Below the pieces are notes generated by a model. The model had not been told where the DNA came from, did not search any database, and saw only the letters and a program-made list of their open reading frames with translations. A stretch of 64,000 bases of DNA from Enterobacter asburiae (GTDB taxonomy: Bacteria; Pseudomonadota; Gammaproteobacteria; Enterobacterales; Enterobacteriaceae). The stretch covers positions 1 to 64,000 of the forward strand of contig NZ_AP019633.1 of assembly GCF_007035645.1 (NCBI RefSeq), written 5' to 3'. Each line of letters starts with the position of its first letter. Position 1 is the stretch's first letter. The position numbers and the translations under genes were made by a program. Shown piece by piece: positions 32,609 to 40,405 of this stretch.

Positions 32609-32967
32609 CCGGAAGATGGGGGACAGACCCGAAAACGCGTCTGACCTGTGTTATCGCGGAGCAAAAGTCATATCTGGACGAGCTTTGCGACGTATGCAAT
32701 CTCCAGCTGAGCCAGCACGATGAGGCTGAGGAAATTCTGCGTCTTCTCAGCCTGATGAGCGACAACGTTCACAAGGAAGGCGTGCTGTGCTGGGAACGTT
32801 CATATCCTCTGGTGTCGTTTCATGTCGTGCAGCCGTGGTTGCAGGCTCAGGCTCATGCCATCCGCTTATACGGCTTTATCGGGCAAAAGGCGTGGGACAT
32901 CGCGCGTAAAGACCTTTGCGACAACTTAAATTTCGCTCAGGCCATGTTGCGCCTGGAAGCGCGTTAA
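32563..32967 (+). CDS. Shared-N-terminus leading-region protein 2 (134 aa)
   Basis: Begins MHTRNVNVKTAAQESTGRWG. The unique part is helical and acidic (EQKSYLDELCDVCNLQLSQH; EEILRLLSLMSDNVHKEG) and ends with NLNFAQAMLRLEAR. It is a soluble protein without a known family. A GGCGGCA/TGCCGCC hairpin (32982-33001) follows before the next gene. Confidence 0.68.
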   Translation: MHTRNVNVKTAAQESTGRWGTDPKTRLTCVIAEQKSYLDELCDVCNLQLSQHDEAEEILRLLSLMSDNVHKEGVLCWERSYPLVSFHVVQPWLQAQAHAIRLYGFIGQKAWDIARKDLCDNLNFAQAMLRLEAR

Positions 32968-33025
32968 TCAGCATCACCCACGGCGGCAGAAGGTGCCGCC
33001 ATCGTTCACAGAAGGAGAAAACAGG

Positions 33026-33409
33026 ATGCTCACACCAGACGTCAACGTCAAAACCGCCGCTTCCGAATCTTCCAGGAAGATGGGTGAAAACACCGTTAAT
33101 ACCGTTACACAGCCGACTCAGGTACAGAAAAAGCTGAATGACGGCTATCGCCGTCCCTGGGGGGAAATTACCGAAGCCCGTTATATCGACCAGCTGGAGA
33201 CACTGGCGCTTACGGACTGGTGCAGAGGGTTCGGCGGGGAGTCGTTCAAATCGATGGAGTTTACGGGCGGGGATGTGACCGCAATTTTTGTCCGGTACGG
33301 CGCGCGCTTCTTTGAGTGCCATGACCTGCACACCCGCAATCACCGGGAGCTGATTGGCGACGTGATCAACCGTTTCTGTCTCGATGCGCCGCTGAATTCC
33401 GCGCATTAA
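33026..33409 (+). CDS. Shared-N-terminus leading-region protein 3 (127 aa)
   Basis: Begins MLTPDVNVKTAASESSRKMG, a diverged form of the shared start. Its ribosome-binding site context GAAGGAGAAAACAGG also matches that of the other members, but the long leader is absent, so it is probably read together with gene 2. The unique part has YIDQLETLALTDWCRGFGGE and HDLHTRNHRELIGDVINRF. Function unknown. Confidence 0.68.
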   Translation: MLTPDVNVKTAASESSRKMGENTVNTVTQPTQVQKKLNDGYRRPWGEITEARYIDQLETLALTDWCRGFGGESFKSMEFTGGDVTAIFVRYGARFFECHDLHTRNHRELIGDVINRFCLDAPLNSAH

Positions 33410-33413
33410 AAAA

Positions 33414-33430
33414 GCAGGGTTGCCCCTGCT
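33414..33430 (+). terminator. Hairpin after shared-N-terminus gene 3
   Basis: GCAGGG and CCCTGC arms enclose a short loop and are followed by TTTCT, just after the stop codon, with an A run before it. It may work in both directions. Confidence 0.55.
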
Positions 33431-33496
33431 TTCTCAACGCCGGGTAGCCGCAGCAACGGTGAACCGGCAATCACAACCAAAGTAAGGAGATTGATC

Positions 33497-33697
33497 GTGA
33501 AATTTGACCCGCAAACTGTCGCACAGGCGAAGGCATTTGTAAATGCCCTCCGCGCCGGAAAACGCGCACGCGTCCCCGCGCTGCGCTTCTCACAGTGGCA
33601 GCAGTTTCTGTCCGTGATAAATGCCGAAACGGGCTACGCCGCCGAGGCTGACTGTGGTCTGGCTGTCAGCGTCTATCCGGCGCTTGGACTGGCTTAA
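33497..33697 (+). CDS. Hypothetical 66-residue leading-region protein
   Basis: GTG 33497 is preferred to TTG 33491 because AAGGAGA (33483-33489) is 7 bp from it. The product (KFDPQTVAQAKAFVNALRAG at the start, then KRARVPALRFSQWQQFLSVI) is small and basic. It is followed by the hairpin 33705-33724. No family recognised. Confidence 0.55.
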   Translation: MKFDPQTVAQAKAFVNALRAGKRARVPALRFSQWQQFLSVINAETGYAAEADCGLAVSVYPALGLA

Positions 33698-33737
33698 CAG
33701 GAGGCGGCCGCCTGCGGGCGGCCGGTAAGGTGAAACC

Positions 33738-34529
33738 ATGTCACAACTGAGTTTTGAATCCCTGTTCCTGGCAGACCAGGCTGATCCGAAGCCGCGGGCT
33801 TCCGCTCCTGTCCGGGTGCAGTCCCCAGCTGAGGCGCGTAAGCAGTTCGCCAGTGTGTTCCGTCAAACCGCTAAATATATGCGCCGTTCCGAAGTGTTCC
33901 GCGACTTTATCACCCTGGCCGCCAGTGGGCTTGATATAGCGAGCATACGCTCGCCAGAAAGCATCGAAAACAGCCGACGAATCTGCGGGCGGTATCAGCC
34001 GGACGATTTAGACGCCATGAGACAGCTGTTCTGCCTGTTGGTGGAGGGGCTGGCGGGTGAAATGCATGATTTTCTGGGCGCACTGTATATGGAGCATGAG
34101 CTGGGCGCGGACGAAATGGGGCAGTATTTCTCTCCGTCCTCCATCTCCCGCCTGATGGCCGGACTACTCATGCCCGGCGCTCAGGAGACGATAAAGCGTG
34201 AGGGTTGGATGACGCTAGATGAGCCTACCTGTGGTAGCGGCGGGATGGTTATTGCCTTTGCATACTGGATGGCTGAGGCGGGATATAACCCCTCAGAACA
34301 GCTGTATGCCACCTGCACAGATATCGATCCGATGGTGGCTGATATGGCCTTTATCCAGCTGTCACTGCTGGGTATCCCTGCGAAAGTCGTGACCGGTAAT
34401 ACGCTGACTCTGAAAGCAAATCGCGTGCGTTATACCCCCGTTTATTACTTCAATGACTGGCAGGGACGTCTGGAGTTTCGCAGTCGTTTCGAAGCTATGA
34501 AAAACTTTCTGGCCACCGTGGCCGCCTGA
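33738..34529 (+). CDS. N6-methylase-like protein without an NPPF box
   Basis: A 263-residue protein related to HsdM-type N6-adenine methylases. GQYFSPSSISRLMAGLL (128-144) and LDEPTCGSGGMVIAFAY (160-176) are the SAM-binding region (motif I), and ATCTDIDPMVADMAFIQLSL (191-210) is motif II/III. The catalytic (N/D)PP(Y/F) tetrapeptide expected after residue 220 is not present; the sequence reads YTPVYYFNDW. It may bind SAM or DNA without methylating, perhaps as a decoy or antirestriction factor. Such genes recur in F-like leading regions. Confidence 0.8.
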   Translation: MSQLSFESLFLADQADPKPRASAPVRVQSPAEARKQFASVFRQTAKYMRRSEVFRDFITLAASGLDIASIRSPESIENSRRICGRYQPDDLDAMRQLFCLLVEGLAGEMHDFLGALYMEHELGADEMGQYFSPSSISRLMAGLLMPGAQETIKREGWMTLDEPTCGSGGMVIAFAYWMAEAGYNPSEQLYATCTDIDPMVADMAFIQLSLLGIPAKVVTGNTLTLKANRVRYTPVYYFNDWQGRLEFRSRFEAMKNFLATVAA

Positions 34530-34571
34530 CTGACAGAGCGGCAGGGCAGACCTGCCGCAGGGAGAGAGAAA

Positions 34572-34907
34572 ATGATGAGCAACACACTGAACGCTGTTCC
34601 GGCCACCGTGCTGGAGACGATGGCAGAACGCCTGCAAGGCCAGGCTGAACCGATAAAAATCCGCAGCAACGATGATCACGCCGCGCTGGCTGCAGATGTG
34701 CTCTGGAAATTTGCCCGTAAAACCGGGCTGAACAGGGAAAGCGAAAGCGTGCAAACTGTCATCACGGATTTTCTGGCAAATCTGCTGCACCTCTGCGAAC
34801 AGTGCGAGCCGGACGGGGCTGGCATTGAGGGATTTAATGTCCTGCTGAATATGGCCATGATGCACTATGAGCAGGAAAACGGAGGTGACAGCGAAGAACC
34901 GATCTGA
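34572..34907 (+). CDS. Hypothetical acidic leading-region protein (111 aa)
   Basis: An acidic helical protein (ATVLETMAERLQGQAEPIKI; TDFLANLLHLCEQCEPDGAG; ENGGDSEEPI at the end). A GCGGCAGG/CCTGCCGC hairpin (34538-34558) and GGGAGAG precede the start. Not recognised. Confidence 0.62.
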   Translation: MMSNTLNAVPATVLETMAERLQGQAEPIKIRSNDDHAALAADVLWKFARKTGLNRESESVQTVITDFLANLLHLCEQCEPDGAGIEGFNVLLNMAMMHYEQENGGDSEEPI

Positions 34908-34971
34908 TCGGAAATCCTGGCCCCGGTGCATATCATCGGGGCAACCGCAAAAAACACTACCCCTCCGGGGT

Positions 34972-35639
34972 AACGGGGAGGGCGAAAGCGCCTCCGGCGC
35001 TCCTGCCGTTCCCCGTTGCTGTGCTTCACTCCTTCCCTGCGATCATAACCGGCGTCCTGCTGGTTAACTTTCTCAGCTGCAGCTCCGTGGCCATAACCCG
35101 AAAACAGGGCAGGGCGATGGCCCCCTTCGGCTCCCGGCCAGCGCTGCTGTCCGGTCGTCGAGCCCCACTCCGCCAGGGCGGCTGCTGCGCACCCGCCGGG
35201 CTCCGCCGAACCCCTCCGGGTTTCGGGCTGACGCTAGGGTCTGATGGCTAAGGTCAAAGGCTGCGGCTTCTCCGGCCGTGCCGTCCGGAACGCCTTCACC
35301 GCGCCGGCTGATGCCGTCGCTTTAATGGCGCCACGCCGTTCCGACGTGTCGGGTGTGTGCATCCTGTTCCCCCGGTGAAGCCATCCCCCGTGCGTCCTCA
35401 CGCGGAGGGCTTGTCGTAGCACCGTCGGGTCGTCATCCAAGGGGTGAAATGCACTCCGCCAAAACTTTTTGCGTGCCGCAAAAACTTTTGTCTCCGCCCC
35501 TTTCCTTCCTCCCTTCGCCGTCGCTCCTTTGCCCTTTGCCGCGAGAGAACTCACCAGGGAGATGGACAACCATCACCACAGGAGAAAACCAGGATGCACA
35601 CACGAAACGTCAACGTCAAAACCGCCGCTCCCGAATCTT
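34972..35639 (+). repeat. Leading-region leader, family 1, copy 3
   Basis: The longest match, to copy 4, begins at AACGGGGAGGGCGAAAGCGC. The landmark GCTAGGG at 35233 lies 361 bp before ATG 35594. The element covers the whole space between its flanking genes. Confidence 0.75.
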
Positions 35640-35803
35640 CCAGAAAGATAGACGGGAAAATTGCACGGATCATAGGCCGGGGATATTACAACATGTTCTG
35701 TATGAAGCAGGTCCATGAGCATTACGGCGATAAGTTCACCCGTACAGATGCCTGTCTGTATTTCATCCGTGGCGCACTGTCTGAAATTGCTAAGAAATCC
35801 TGA
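35594..35803 (+). CDS. Shared-N-terminus leading-region protein 4 (69 aa)
   Basis: Begins MHTRNVNVKTAAPESSRKID. The unique part is only about 50 residues (GKIARIIGRGYYNMFCMKQV; FTRTDACLYFIRGALSEIAK), basic and possibly DNA-binding. It is followed 17 bp later by the next gene. Function unknown. Confidence 0.65.
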   Translation: MHTRNVNVKTAAPESSRKIDGKIARIIGRGYYNMFCMKQVHEHYGDKFTRTDACLYFIRGALSEIAKKS

Positions 35804-35820
35804 GTCGGAGAGAAACGAAA

Positions 35821-36165
35821 ATGACACATAAAACAACGCTCCTGCGCACTGATGGCTTTGTACGCAATATTCACTCACGTAATCCGTTCGACGTCATTCG
35901 TGCTGATGTGGTTCTGGCTCGTATGGAAAAGCGGGCTGGTAAAACATGCGGCGCGTACTACGAAATCTATGATGTCACTTTGCTGGGAATGGCGCTGGAC
36001 TACCTGGCTAAATTACCTCTTAAAGACCGCCCGGTATTCATGGGAGCAGCGTCGATGCGCGGCTTAATGCTGACGTGGGCTGAGGAAGAACGTGCGAAGG
36101 AGAGGTATGACGACCTTATGATCGAGATGGCATTTGAGTCGGGAATTGAGTCAGGTGATTACTAG
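35821..36165 (+). CDS. Hypothetical leading-region protein (114 aa)
   Basis: A soluble protein with NPFDVIRADVVLARMEKRAG, YEIYDVTLLGMALDYLAKLP and an acidic tail. It is preceded by GGAGAG and lies in the same transcript as the gene at 35594. Not recognised. Confidence 0.6.
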   Translation: MTHKTTLLRTDGFVRNIHSRNPFDVIRADVVLARMEKRAGKTCGAYYEIYDVTLLGMALDYLAKLPLKDRPVFMGAASMRGLMLTWAEEERAKERYDDLMIEMAFESGIESGDY

Positions 36166-36242
36166 CTCCTGATCCCGGTTTCGGTCCAGCCCTGGTGCGT
36201 TCCATCAGGGCAACCGCACAAACCCTCTTTCCCCGTCGGGGA

Positions 36243-36912
36243 AACGGGGAGGGCGAAAGCGCCTCCGGCGCTCCTGCCGTTCCCCGTTGCAGTGCTTCTC
36301 TCCTTCCCTGCGATCATAACCGGCGTCCTGCTGGTTAACTTTCTCAGCTGCAGCTCCGTGGCCATAACCCGAAAACAGGGCAGGGCGATGGCCCCCTTCG
36401 GCTCCCGGCCAGCGCTGCTGTCCGGTCGTCGAGCCCCACTCCGCCAGGGCGGCCGCTGCGCATCCGCCGGGCTCCGCCGAACCCCTCCGGGTTTCGGGCC
36501 ATACGGCTAGGGTCTGATGGCTAAGGTCAAAGGCTGCGGCTTCTCCGGCCGTGCCGTCCGGAACGCCTTCACCGCGCCGGCTGATGCCGTCGCTTTAATG
36601 GCGCCACGCCGTTCCGACGTGTCGGGTGTGTGCATCCTGTTCCCCCGGTGAAGCCATCCCCCGTGCGTCCTCACGCGGAGGGCTTGTCGTAGCACCGTCG
36701 GGTCGTCATCCAAGGGGTGAAATGCACTCCGCCAAAACTTTTTGCGTGCCGCAAAAACTTTTGTCTCCGCCCCTTTCCTTCCTCCCTTCGCCGTCGCTCC
36801 TTTGCCCTTTGCCGCGAGAGAACTCACCAGGGAGATGGACAACCATCACCACAGGAGAAAACCAGGATGCACACACAAAACGTCAACGTCAAAACCGCCG
36901 CTCAAGAATCTA
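36243..36912 (+). repeat. Leading-region leader, family 1, copy 4
   Basis: Nearly identical to copy 3 from AACGGGGAGGGCG onward. The landmark at 36506 is 361 bp before ATG 36867. It shares ATACGGCTAGGG with copy 1, whereas copies 2 and 3 have GACGCTAGGG, so copies have been exchanging segments. Confidence 0.75.
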
Positions 36913-37160
36913 CCGGAAGATGTGATTCAAACCTCACCACGTCCCAGTTCACGGATCTGTTTTGCTGGGTCCTGGCAGCATCGGAAGGGGAACCACAACC
37001 GGCAATTTTTACGCCGCCTGAGAATGCCACTGAGCTGACGTTAATTAATGACGAATGCCCGGATTATATCTCTGTCTGGCTTGTAGATGGTCGCCCGGTG
37101 GCAATTGCAATGCCGCTGGATAATTTTCACCGCGTAATTCCTTCATCACTAACTAAATAA
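36867..37160 (+). CDS. Shared-N-terminus leading-region protein 5 (97 aa)
   Basis: Begins MHTQNVNVKTAAQESTGRCD (one change from the others). The unique part is acidic (FTDLFCWVLAASEGEPQPAI; LINDECPDYISVWLVDGRPV), a possible small DNA-mimic or protein inhibitor by charge, which is only an inference. It precedes the DUF932 gene by 16 bp. Confidence 0.66.
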   Translation: MHTQNVNVKTAAQESTGRCDSNLTTSQFTDLFCWVLAASEGEPQPAIFTPPENATELTLINDECPDYISVWLVDGRPVAIAMPLDNFHRVIPSSLTK

Positions 37161-37176
37161 TCAGGAGTAAATAAAA

Positions 37177-37998
37177 ATGGTCAGTTTCGCAAGCCGCTAT
37201 CGTATGCCTACCTCGATCCGTAAAGACCGTCCGCTGACGAATGAGGAATTACAGCTCATCGTTCCGAGCGCGTTCTCATCGGATAAACACGATTCACGCT
37301 CTGAACGTTATACATATATCCCGACCATTAACATTCTTGATCGCTTACGTGATGAAGGTTTTCAGCCTTATTATGCAACTCAGTCACGTACACGTGACCA
37401 GGATAAACGCGACTTTACAAAGCATATGCTTCGCCTGCGCCGTCATGACCAGATTAACGGAAAAGAAGTACCGGAAATTATTCTTCTGAATAGCCATGAT
37501 GGTTCTAGCAGCTATAAAATGATCCCCGGTATGTTCCGTCAGGTTTGCAGTAATGGTCTGGTTGCATGGAAGGATTTTGGTGAAATCCGTGTGCCCCACA
37601 AAGGGGATATTGTCGGGCAGGTTATTGAAGGCGCTTACACGGTGCTGAAAACATTTGACGCGGTTGATGAAAATATTGACCTCATGAAAAGCATTCAGCT
37701 CACTTTGCCTGAGCAGCGCCTTTTTGGTGCGACCGCCCTGGAACTTAAATACGATGGAAAACCAGCGCCGATTACACCGGAGCAAATTATTAACCCTCGC
37801 CGTGTGCTCGACAGAGGCCAGGATTTATGGACCACGTTTAACGTGGTGCAGGAAAATGTGATCCGTGGGGGAATTCGTGGCAGAACGGAAAAAGGGAAGA
37901 TGACCAGAACGCGGGAAGTCACCGGAATAGATGGTGACATCAAATTAAATCAGGTGCTCTGGAAAATGGCTGAGGAGTTTGCAAAGCTGAAGGCCTGA
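37177..37998 (+). CDS. DUF932/YubP-like leading-region protein
   Basis: A 273-residue protein: MVSFASRYRMPTSIRKDRPL at the start, RSERYTYIPTINILDRLRDE, FTKHMLRLRRHDQ (about 89-101), and LNSHDGSSSYKMIPGMFRQV with CSNGLVAWKDFGEIRVPHKG (about 112-150). This is the DUF932 pattern, common in plasmids and phages, with no firmly known function. It is the last plus-strand gene before the transfer origin, so it is among the first to enter the recipient. Its DNA is less GC-rich than the genes further left. Confidence 0.8.
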   Translation: MVSFASRYRMPTSIRKDRPLTNEELQLIVPSAFSSDKHDSRSERYTYIPTINILDRLRDEGFQPYYATQSRTRDQDKRDFTKHMLRLRRHDQINGKEVPEIILLNSHDGSSSYKMIPGMFRQVCSNGLVAWKDFGEIRVPHKGDIVGQVIEGAYTVLKTFDAVDENIDLMKSIQLTLPEQRLFGATALELKYDGKPAPITPEQIINPRRVLDRGQDLWTTFNVVQENVIRGGIRGRTEKGKMTRTREVTGIDGDIKLNQVLWKMAEEFAKLKA

Positions 37999-38026
37999 AA
38001 ATGAAGCCGCTCAACAGAGCGGCTTT

Positions 38027-38566
38027 TTACTGTCCGCTGTTAAGCGATGCTGTTTCTGTAGTTTTTATCTCATGCTCCTTACCCGCAGCTGGCGCGAGAC
38101 GTTCAGAAAGTAATTTTTTTCTGGCCAGTAATACGCGATATATATTTTTGATATCCTTTGCATAGGCCTTGCGCTGCGCAATGAGCTTTTTGCTCGGCCC
38201 CGTATTATACATCCCCACGCTGTCCCAGTTTTTTCCGTATGACCTGAAGTTGTGCGCCAGAACCCATGCACCCGTATAAACGCAGATACATGGATCATTC
38301 AACAGGCGCTCACGGGTAATATTGAAGTTTTTAAGTTTACCGTAATGTGAGCTGTTCACCTGCATCCCACAGACATCTTCTGTCCCATTCCTGTTTGATC
38401 CATTTATCGCATCTGGTACCAGATGGCTCTCTTTAATCGAAATTGACATAAGCAGAAGCGGATCAATTTGGTAATCTTTCCCGGCCTGATCAAAGCACAT
38501 TTGCGGAGCTGCACCAGCAGATAGTGAAAGAGTCAGCAAAGCAGCAGGCAGTAACGATATTTTCAT
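38027..38566 (-). CDS. Lytic transglycosylase of the transfer region (VirB1/Orf169-like)
   Basis: A 179-residue protein with a signal peptide (about 1-20, ending SAGAA). The SLT domain contains the catalytic Glu46 in LLMSISIKESHLVP, then DVCGMQVNSSHYGKL, and AWVLAHNFRSYGKNWDSVGM with YNTGP. It opens the peptidoglycan for the conjugation apparatus. In F-like plasmids the same gene lies next to oriT, on the leading side, as here. Confidence 0.92.
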   Translation of the reverse strand: MKISLLPAALLTLSLSAGAAPQMCFDQAGKDYQIDPLLLMSISIKESHLVPDAINGSNRNGTEDVCGMQVNSSHYGKLKNFNITRERLLNDPCICVYTGAWVLAHNFRSYGKNWDSVGMYNTGPSKKLIAQRKAYAKDIKNIYRVLLARKKLLSERLAPAAGKEHEIKTTETASLNSGQ

Positions 38567-38756
38567 GGTTTGGCCTTTTAGCGAAATAAACGGGCTCTGG
38601 AGAGGCGCTTTAAAAAATACCCCGGCGGATCGTCGTAATCAAGTAAATTCACTACAAACGCGCGTGAGCGCTCTCCTGATGGGATTTTACGCCTGTCCGA
38701 AATAAACATGTCAGAGCAGTAGGCGGTATTAACATGCCGCTCTTTACTAACCCTTT

Positions 38757-38790
38757 AAAACATCACACCCCACGCAAGACTTCGTCTTGC
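38757..38790 (-). other. oriT: oriT nic region
   Basis: AAAACATCACACCCCACGCA (38757-38776) is, on the minus strand, GCGTGGGGTGTGATGTTTT-like, close to the F nic sequence GGGGTGTGGTGCTTTT. By analogy the cut lies between 38763 and 38762 on the minus strand. Transfer would then lead with the DNA to the left (38 to about 22 kb). A hairpin (GCAAGAC 38774-38780, GTCTTGC 38784-38790) adjoins. The relaxase gene traI is outside the window. Confidence 0.72.
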
Positions 38791-38866
38791 AGATTTTTCT
38801 TTTAATTTCAGTTGGATGCCCGTAAGAATTTTGCGCGTTGTTGGATTAAGACCGTTAAATGTCGCA

Positions 38867-39119
38867 CATACCGACACTACACTATCGTATAATCCTGATA
38901 CCTGTTAGTGTCGGTATGTCACACATGTATCGTACAATTGTAGATATGCTTTAATTCCATTGAATTATATATCGCACAGTGTCACACTGTCGTACATCCA
39001 GGTGCTGGATTGTACTACTGTATAGAGCGTAAATTCACAGTAGTATCAATCCATTGCACCTTTGCACAGCAATCTGATAATCCACCAACAGGCTATATGT
39101 AGTGTCGATTCCGACACTA
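38867..39119. promoter_or_regulatory. TraM-type binding sites and traM operator
   Basis: CATACCGACACTA (38867-38879) is inverted as TAGTGTCGGTATG (38906-38918). TAGTGTCG (39100-39107) and CGACACTA (39112-39119) form a second perfect palindrome 21 bp before the traM start. The region is AT-rich between the sites, as IHF/TraY-bent oriT DNA usually is. The sites probably bind TraM for autoregulation and relaxosome activation. Confidence 0.7.
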
Positions 39120-39139
39120 ACTTAAAACAGGTAAGAAAT

Positions 39140-39535
39140 ATGGGAAGAGTCGGCATCTACCTTAAAGATAAAATTGAACGTGAAGTTCGTGATATTGTTC
39201 AACAAGACCTGCAAAACGGCGCCAATGCTGGAGAAGCAAACATATCAGCCACCTGCAACGAATTAATCAGGCTTGGACTTCTTGTTTATAAGCGCGATGG
39301 CGAGGATGGTAACCAGTTTGATATTGAAGGATATCGCAGAGACCTCATAAGAAAAGCAGCCGGCTCACGTGAAGGCACAGTTCTCATTGCAACACTACTC
39401 GCTGAAATGTATTTAAAAATGACAGGAAAAGACGGCGAGGGCAGCCTGGAAGATACGCTCGATATGATTATTAGCGGCATAAATACAGCCGAGAACGAAG
39501 CGGAAGCAAGGCACTTCATCAACGAAAAAGAATAA
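39140..39535 (+). CDS. traM: TraM relaxosome protein
   Basis: ATG 39140 gives 131 residues; a longer frame from 39062 would read through the operator. MGRVGIYLKDKIEREVRDIV is a ribbon-helix-helix N-terminus, followed by the C-terminal tetramer domain (REGTVLIATLLAEMYLKMTG). TraM binds oriT and contacts the coupling protein TraD. Length and layout match F TraM (127). Confidence 0.9.
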   Translation: MGRVGIYLKDKIEREVRDIVQQDLQNGANAGEANISATCNELIRLGLLVYKRDGEDGNQFDIEGYRRDLIRKAAGSREGTVLIATLLAEMYLKMTGKDGEGSLEDTLDMIISGINTAENEAEARHFINEKE

Positions 39536-39567
39536 ATCTGCGAGCCGGACACTCCGGCTCGCATCGA

Positions 39568-40209
39568 TCACTGAGACGATTTTTCATCCCAGGGGAGGTC
39601 ACTTTTTTCTACCTCTCTTATTTTTTCCTTCAGGAAAACTTCAAACTCCATACAGAGAACTTTAAGTGCCTGAGCATCCTCGTTCTGGTCAAGCAACCTT
39701 TCCGTAAAATAACCCAGCGTATTCATCAGGCGGGTGAGCATTTCGTCATTCAGACTACGGTTATGCACCTTCGCCATTGCCCTGATTTCATCAGCAAGAT
39801 TCTCGGGAATACGCATGCTATATCCGGTTGTTTTCCCCGGAAGCAAAATCCGCTCACCCTCACGCCACATCCACAATTGTTCCTGCTTGAGTGGGGTTTT
39901 AACTTCAGCCACAACCTCAGCGGATTCACTATCAAGTAATTTTCCAAGCCACTCCTCGAATCTTACCGCTAGCGCTATGAGCCGCTCACCCTCCGCAGTT
40001 TTAATGACTGGCTTACCCGGCTGATAATTTAGCGACAATAAAAGCCTGGCAATAATTTCCTCATTCACACTCCTGTTGCCAGCTCTGGCACATATTCTCA
40101 GCTCCATAAGCAAATTATCCGGAGCACGCAATCGCCACTCCACCGCTTCACCTGGCTGGAACTTACGCGGACGGCCGCGACCATCCCACATTTTCTCTTT
40201 AACTTTCAT
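39568..40209 (-). CDS. Double-Arc (TraY-like) regulator, divergent from traA
   Basis: A 213-residue protein with two Arc-type ribbon-helix-helix domains: AVEWRLRAPDNLLMELRICA with NRSVNEEIIARLLLSL (about 22-60), and GYSMRIPENLADEIRAMAKV with NRSLNDEMLTRLMNTL (about 127-166). F TraY also has two RHH units but is only 131 residues and is read with traA. Here the gene is larger, points away from traA and shares its promoter region. It may combine the roles of TraY (relaxosome, operon activation) and of the missing TraJ. Confidence 0.72.
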   Translation of the reverse strand: MKVKEKMWDGRGRPRKFQPGEAVEWRLRAPDNLLMELRICARAGNRSVNEEIIARLLLSLNYQPGKPVIKTAEGERLIALAVRFEEWLGKLLDSESAEVVAEVKTPLKQEQLWMWREGERILLPGKTTGYSMRIPENLADEIRAMAKVHNRSLNDEMLTRLMNTLGYFTERLLDQNEDAQALKVLCMEFEVFLKEKIREVEKSDLPWDEKSSQ

Positions 40210-40300
40210 AGCTATAGATCCCGGAGGCCATTTCCGAACTTTCTGGTCAACAAAGCCTACTCACTTACATATTCGGATAAATCTGAATGATTCCAAAAAG

Positions 40301-40316
40301 TGTGACATGCGTCACA
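40301..40316. promoter_or_regulatory. Perfect CRP-type site upstream of traA
   Basis: TGTGA-CATGCG-TCACA is the ideal CRP half-site pair with 6-bp spacing. It lies between the divergent RHH gene (start 40209) and traA (start 40406). It is followed by a T run and an inverted GCGTAA/TTACGC pair (40353-40372). Catabolite control of the main tra promoter is likely. Confidence 0.7.
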
Positions 40317-40405
40317 GTTTTTTTTTTTTAGGGTCATGGGACAATTGCGCCCGCGTAAACAAGCACTTACGCGATTCACTTTTGTTTACTTCGGAGAAAA
40401 CAAAC

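Noticed and set aside
26507..36842. An identical 111-codon minus-strand frame in each of the four family 1 leaders
   Set aside because: It exists because the DNA is repeated. The protein is repetitive and basic, has no suitable ribosome-binding site, and its conservation follows that of the nucleotides. I treat it as a shadow of the leader.
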